Assembly (NCBI GenBank): GCA_933228895.1
Contig: OW121851.1
Span: 128,201,624-128,265,623 of the forward strand
Origin: Platycnemis pennipes
Taxonomy: Eukaryota > Arthropoda > Insecta > Odonata > Platycnemididae
Length of the DNA stretch: 64,000 nt
Reading direction: 5' to 3'
The notes under the pieces are model-generated. The model did no database searches and had not been told where the DNA came from. It worked only from the letters and a program-made list of their open reading frames with translations. Made by a program: the position numbers and the translations under genes. Below, in pieces: positions 59,701-64,000 of the stretch; within the stretch, counting starts at the first letter, position 1, and each line of letters begins with the position of its first letter.

Positions 59701-62700
59701 TTAAAAAAAAGAATCTACATCTGAGCAATTAGTTTTCTATTTAGTTTTGCCTAAAATGAGGTGATAACTGCTGAAAACAAGCGAAAGAGTTTTTTTAGTG
59801 GAATACAGGTGGTGGAAATGATTTTATTAGGAAGGAATAACTTTTTGAAAAACCTCTTTCCCTCTGAATTTTTTTTGCTATTTATATTTGTATAAAATAA
59901 GGTAAACAATACTGAGAAGAGGCAAATATTTAATTTTAGTGGAATAACAGTGGTAGATATAAATTAGATGGGAAGATATAACTTTTGAGAAAACGCCTCT
60001 GTCTCTGAATTTTAACGTTTGCTATTACTATTGCATAAAATGAAGGAAAAAATACTGAGAAGTGGCGAAAATTTTAATTTTAGTGAAATAACATAAGAAG
60101 CAATAAGAATTCTTAGATGGAAATAACTTTTGAGAAAACGTCTCACGGTCTGAATTTTTTGTTAACATATTAAGTTTTGCTTAAAATAATGTGAATGTGA
60201 AAAAATTTAATTTTATTGGAATAACAGTGGTGAAAATGATTTTATAGGAAGAAATAACGTTTAAAAAAAAGAATTTTTATCTGAGCAATTTTTTTTGTAA
60301 GTTTTGCTTGAAATGAGGTGATAATTACTTAAAACAAGCCAAAGAGTAAATTTTAGTGGAAGAACAGTGGTGGAGATGACTTTATTAAGAAGATATAATT
60401 TAAAGAAAAAAACTCCTCAATCTGTATTATTTTTATATTAGGCTTTGCATATAAAGAGATAAAAGTACTGAAAATAGGCGGAAAATGTAATTTTAGTGGA
60501 ATACCAGAGTTAGAAATGAAGTTATTAGGAAAAAGTACCTTTTTGGAAAACGTCTCTCTGCATGAATTTTTTTGCTTTCTAATTAATTTTCCTTAAATTG
60601 AGGTGAAAATAACTGAAAAGAGATGTAAAAGTTTAATTTTATTGAAATAACAGTGGCACAATGGTTTTTTTAACAAGAAATATCGTTTGAAAAAAAATAT
60701 TTTTTTCTAAGCGATTTGTTTTTCTATTAAGTTTTGCATGAAATGAGGAGATAAGTAATGAGAAAAATCGAATGAGTTAATTTCACTGTTATGAATAATA
60801 GTTAACTTAAAGTACTTAAAACATGCCAAAGAGTAATTTTTAGTGGAAGAACAGTGGAGGAGATGATTTTATTAAGAAGATATAATTTTTTAAAAACTCC
60901 TCAATCTGTGTATTTTTTATATTAGGCTTTGCATAAAAAGAGATCTCAATTTATTAGGAAGAAATAACTTTTGAGAAAAAGAGACTTTATCTGACCAATT
61001 TGTTTTTCTATTTAGAATAGCATTACATGAGGTGAAAAGCACTCGCAAAGGGCAAAAAATTTAATTTTAGTTGAATTACAGAGGTAGAAAAAAATTTATT
61101 AGGTAGAAATTATTTTGAGAAAAAAACTCCTTTTCTGAACAATTTATTTTTCTATTAAGTTTTGCATCAAATGAGTTAGAAATAGTAGAGAACATGCAAA
61201 ATATTTAATTTTAGTGAAATAACTTAAGTAGAAATAAGAGTACTTAGAAGGAAATGACTTTTGAGAAATCGCCTCTCGATCGAAATATTTTTTTTGATAT
61301 TACTTTTGCTTAAAATGAGGTAAAAAGGGCTGAGAAGAGCAAAAAAAATAAATTTTATTTAAATAACAGTGGTGGAAATGATTTTTTAGGGAAGAAATAA
61401 CATTTGAAAAAAAGAATCCATATCTGAGCAATTTGTTTTCTATTTAGTTTTGCATGACATGAGGTGATAACTGAGGAAAACAAGCGAAAGAGTTAATTTT
61501 AGCGGAATAACAGTGGTGGAAATGATTTAATTAGGAAGAAATAACTTTTAAAAAAACGCCTCTCTACATGAATTTTTTGCTTTCTAATTAATTTGGTTTA
61601 AATTAGGTGAAAATTAATGAGAAGAGCTGAAATTATTTAATTATTAGAAATTACTTTGTTAGAAATGATTTTAATAGAAATATAGAATGTTATAATAATA
61701 GAATATTTAATTGAACAATTTGTTTTTCTATTAAAATGTTTTTGTCATGACGAGAAAAGTACTGAAAACAAGCGAAAATATTAATTTTTGTGAAAATACA
61801 GTTGTGGAAATAATTTTATTAGGAAGAATTAACTGTTAAAAAAACCCCTCTCTCTCTGAATTAATCATTGCATAAAAACAGGTAAACAATGCTGCGAAGA
61901 GGCAAAAAATTTAATTTTAGTGGAATAACAGTGGTAGAAATAAATTTTTTAGGAAGATGTAACTTTAGAGAAAATAAATATTTATTTCTAATATTTCTTA
62001 TACTATTAAGATTTGCATCAAATGATGTGAAAAAACTGAAAACAGGTGAAATTTTTAATTTTAGTGAAATAACATGAGAAGCAATAAGACTACTTAGAAG
62101 GAAATAACTTTTGAGAGAACGTCTCACGATCTGAATTTTTTGTTTTGATATTAAGTTTTGCTTAAAATGAGGTTTAAAGTACTAACATGAGGTGAAAAAG
62201 TTTATTATAGTAAAATAACAGTAGTAGATATCAATTTATTAGGAAGAAATAACTTTTGAGAGAAAGGGATTTTATTTGAACAATTTGTTTTTCTATTAAG
62301 TTAATGAATAAAAATAACAGAAAAGAGAAAACAGAAAAATTTATTTTTTGTGGAATAACAGTATAAGAAATCAGTTTATTATGAAAAACTAACTTAAAAA
62401 AAAAGAATCTTTGTATGAACATTTGCATTTTTCTATTCAGTTCTGCATCAAATGAAGTAAAAATATTAGAGAACATGCAAAAATTTAATTTAAGTGAAAT
62501 AGCAATGGTGGAAATGATTTTTATAGGAAGAATTAACTTTAAAAATAAAACATCTCTCTCTCTGAATTATTCATTGCATAAAACCAGGTAAATAATACTG
62601 CAAAGAGGCAAAAAATATAATCTTAGTGGAATTACAGGTAGAAACAGGATCTACAGGAGGTAGAAACAAATTTATTGAGAAGAAATTATTTTGAGAAAAA

Positions 62701-64000
62701 AATACTTATCTGAACAATTTCTTTTTATATTAAGTTTTGCATCAAATGAGTTAAAAATAGTAGAGATCATGCAACAAATTTAATTTTAGTGTATTAACAT
62801 AAGTAGATATAAGATTACTCAAAAGGAAAAAATTTTTAGAAAACGCATCTTGATCTACATTTTTGTTTTGATATAGTTTTTGCATAAAATGTGATGAAAA
62901 GTACTGAAAAGTGCTGAAAATTTTTAATTTTTTTTAAAAAGCAGTGGTGGAAATGATTTTTTTGGAAGAAATAATATTTGAAAAAAGAATCTATTACTAA
63001 GCAATTTGTTTCCTATTAGGTTTTGCATGAAATGAGGTGATAACTGCCGAAAGCAAGCAAATGTGTTGTTTTTAATGGAATAACAGTGGTGGAAATGATT
63101 TTATTAGGAAGAAATAACTTTAAAAAAAACCCTTTCTCTCTGAATTTTTTTTTCTATTTATCTTTGTATAAAATCAGGTAAACAATACTGAGAAGAGGCA
63201 AATATTTAATTTTTGTGGAATAACAGCGATAGAAATAAATTTATTAGGAAGAAATAACTTTTGAGAAAACGCCTCTGTCTCAGAATGTTAACATTTGCTA
63301 TTACTATTGCATGAAAGGAAGGGAAATATACTGAGATGTGGCGAAAATTTTAATTTTAGGTATATACAGTGGTAGAAATAAGATTATTCGGACGAAAATA
63401 ACTGTTGAAAAAATAACATCTTTATCTAAATTATATGTTTTGCTGATAATCTTTGCATAAAATAAGTGGACATGTCTTGAGATGAGGTGAAAAATTACAT
63501 TTCAATTTATGTTTATCTATAAAGGAAATGAAAAGTACTCACAAAAGGCGAAAAGTTAATTTTAGACGAAAAACAATGGAAAAAATGATTTTTTGGAAGA
63601 ATAAATATTTGAGAAAACGCCTCTCACTTTTGGAAATTTTTTCAGCTATGAGGTTTTGCATTAAATCAGGTAAACAGTACTGAGAAAAGGCTAAATCTTT
63701 GTTTTAGTGTAAAACCAGAGGTAGAAATGAATTGAATAGGATAAAGTAACTTTTGAGAAAACGCCTCTCTACAGGATTTTCTTGCTTTCTAATTAGTTTT
63801 GCTTAACATGAGGAGAAAATTACTGAGAAGAACTGAAGAAATTGAATTTAGTTTAAAAAACTATGGTAGAAATGATTTTTATAGGAAGATATAACGTTTG
63901 AAAAAAAGAATATTTAATTGAACAATTTGTTTTTCTATAAAATTTTTTTTGAAATGACGTGATAAATACTAACAACAAGCGAAAATGTTAATTTTTGTGG
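53778..64000. repeat. Satellite subfamily B, divergent right end
   Basis: Diverged B monomers with no gene to the end of the window. A duplicated block occurs at about 54815-55050 and 58005-58250 (offset about 3190). 58600-59830 parallels the left-flank block 16150-17402, and 60000-60790 parallels 7340-8102 plus 11319-11360. Abrupt out-of-register joins lie near 54244 (AACAGTACGTTAGGAG), 55070, 60786 (TTTCACTGTTATGAATAATA) and 60940. Open frames of 60-90 codons here are chance. Confidence 0.88.
59479..59518. repeat. 14-bp A+T palindrome
   Basis: TAAATTTAAATTTT at 59479-59492 and its exact inverse AAAATTTAAATTTA at 59505-59518, with 12 bases between. It replaces the usual ATTTTAGTGAAATAACATAA of the monomer. 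Confidence 0.8.

Noticed and set aside
1071..64000. CENP-B box in the satellite
   Set aside because: I looked for the TTCG....A..CGGG core in the monomer consensus and found nothing resembling it. The motif is not required for a centromeric satellite, so this neither supports nor excludes centromere identity.

Overview
The window is almost entirely non-coding, very A+T-rich tandemly repeated DNA from a eukaryote, probably an animal. It carries one inserted DNA transposon (8103-11318) that supplies all of its believable protein-coding sequence. The metazoan reading rests on the transposase, which has an 84-bp GT-AG intron and resembles uncharacterised proteins I remember from insects, cnidarians and fish. 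I cannot name the species. I saw no rRNA, tRNA, CRISPR array, bacterial operon or resident host gene.

Layout. 1-1070 holds about three and a half copies of a ~300-bp repeat whose copies alternate between two types, giving a ~600-bp dimer. At 1070/1071 it gives way to an unrelated ~142-bp satellite. 1071-5885 is satellite subfamily A, with two short dimeric higher-order blocks of about 286 bp. A 24-bp GC-richer orphan (5886-5909) separates it from subfamily B, which runs to the end of the window apart from the transposon. Within B, 18483-45440 is a higher-order repeat (HOR) array. Its unit is ~3496 bp and about 24 degenerate monomers, and I place eight units plus a partial ninth: H1 18483, H2 21979, H3 25475 (1.25 kb deleted), H4 27720, H5 31216, H6 34712, H7 38206, H8 41684, H9 44873. 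Central units are nearly identical and the flanks are divergent mosaics. Both flanks share long paralogous blocks in the same orientation and carry their own segmental duplications (16150/17403 and 49768/51907).

The transposon is 3216 bp with imperfect ends (GGGTACGTCCA and, inverted, GGGTCTGTCCA). It has subterminal repeats of GTCACAAGAGTAAC on both sides of a single gene. That gene encodes a basic N-terminus, a Cys/His cluster and a core with three conserved acidic motifs (DFAENY, DGCAAQF, HGKGAVDG). One apparent single-base loss near 9257-9262 breaks the frame, so this copy is probably non-autonomous. Two empty paralogous sites in the same window (around 45981 and 60748) define the insertion point.

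The overall picture, a higher-order satellite array homogenised in its centre, decaying at its edges and built from monomers with an internal dyad, fits pericentromeric or centromeric heterochromatin. Sequence alone does not prove centromere function.
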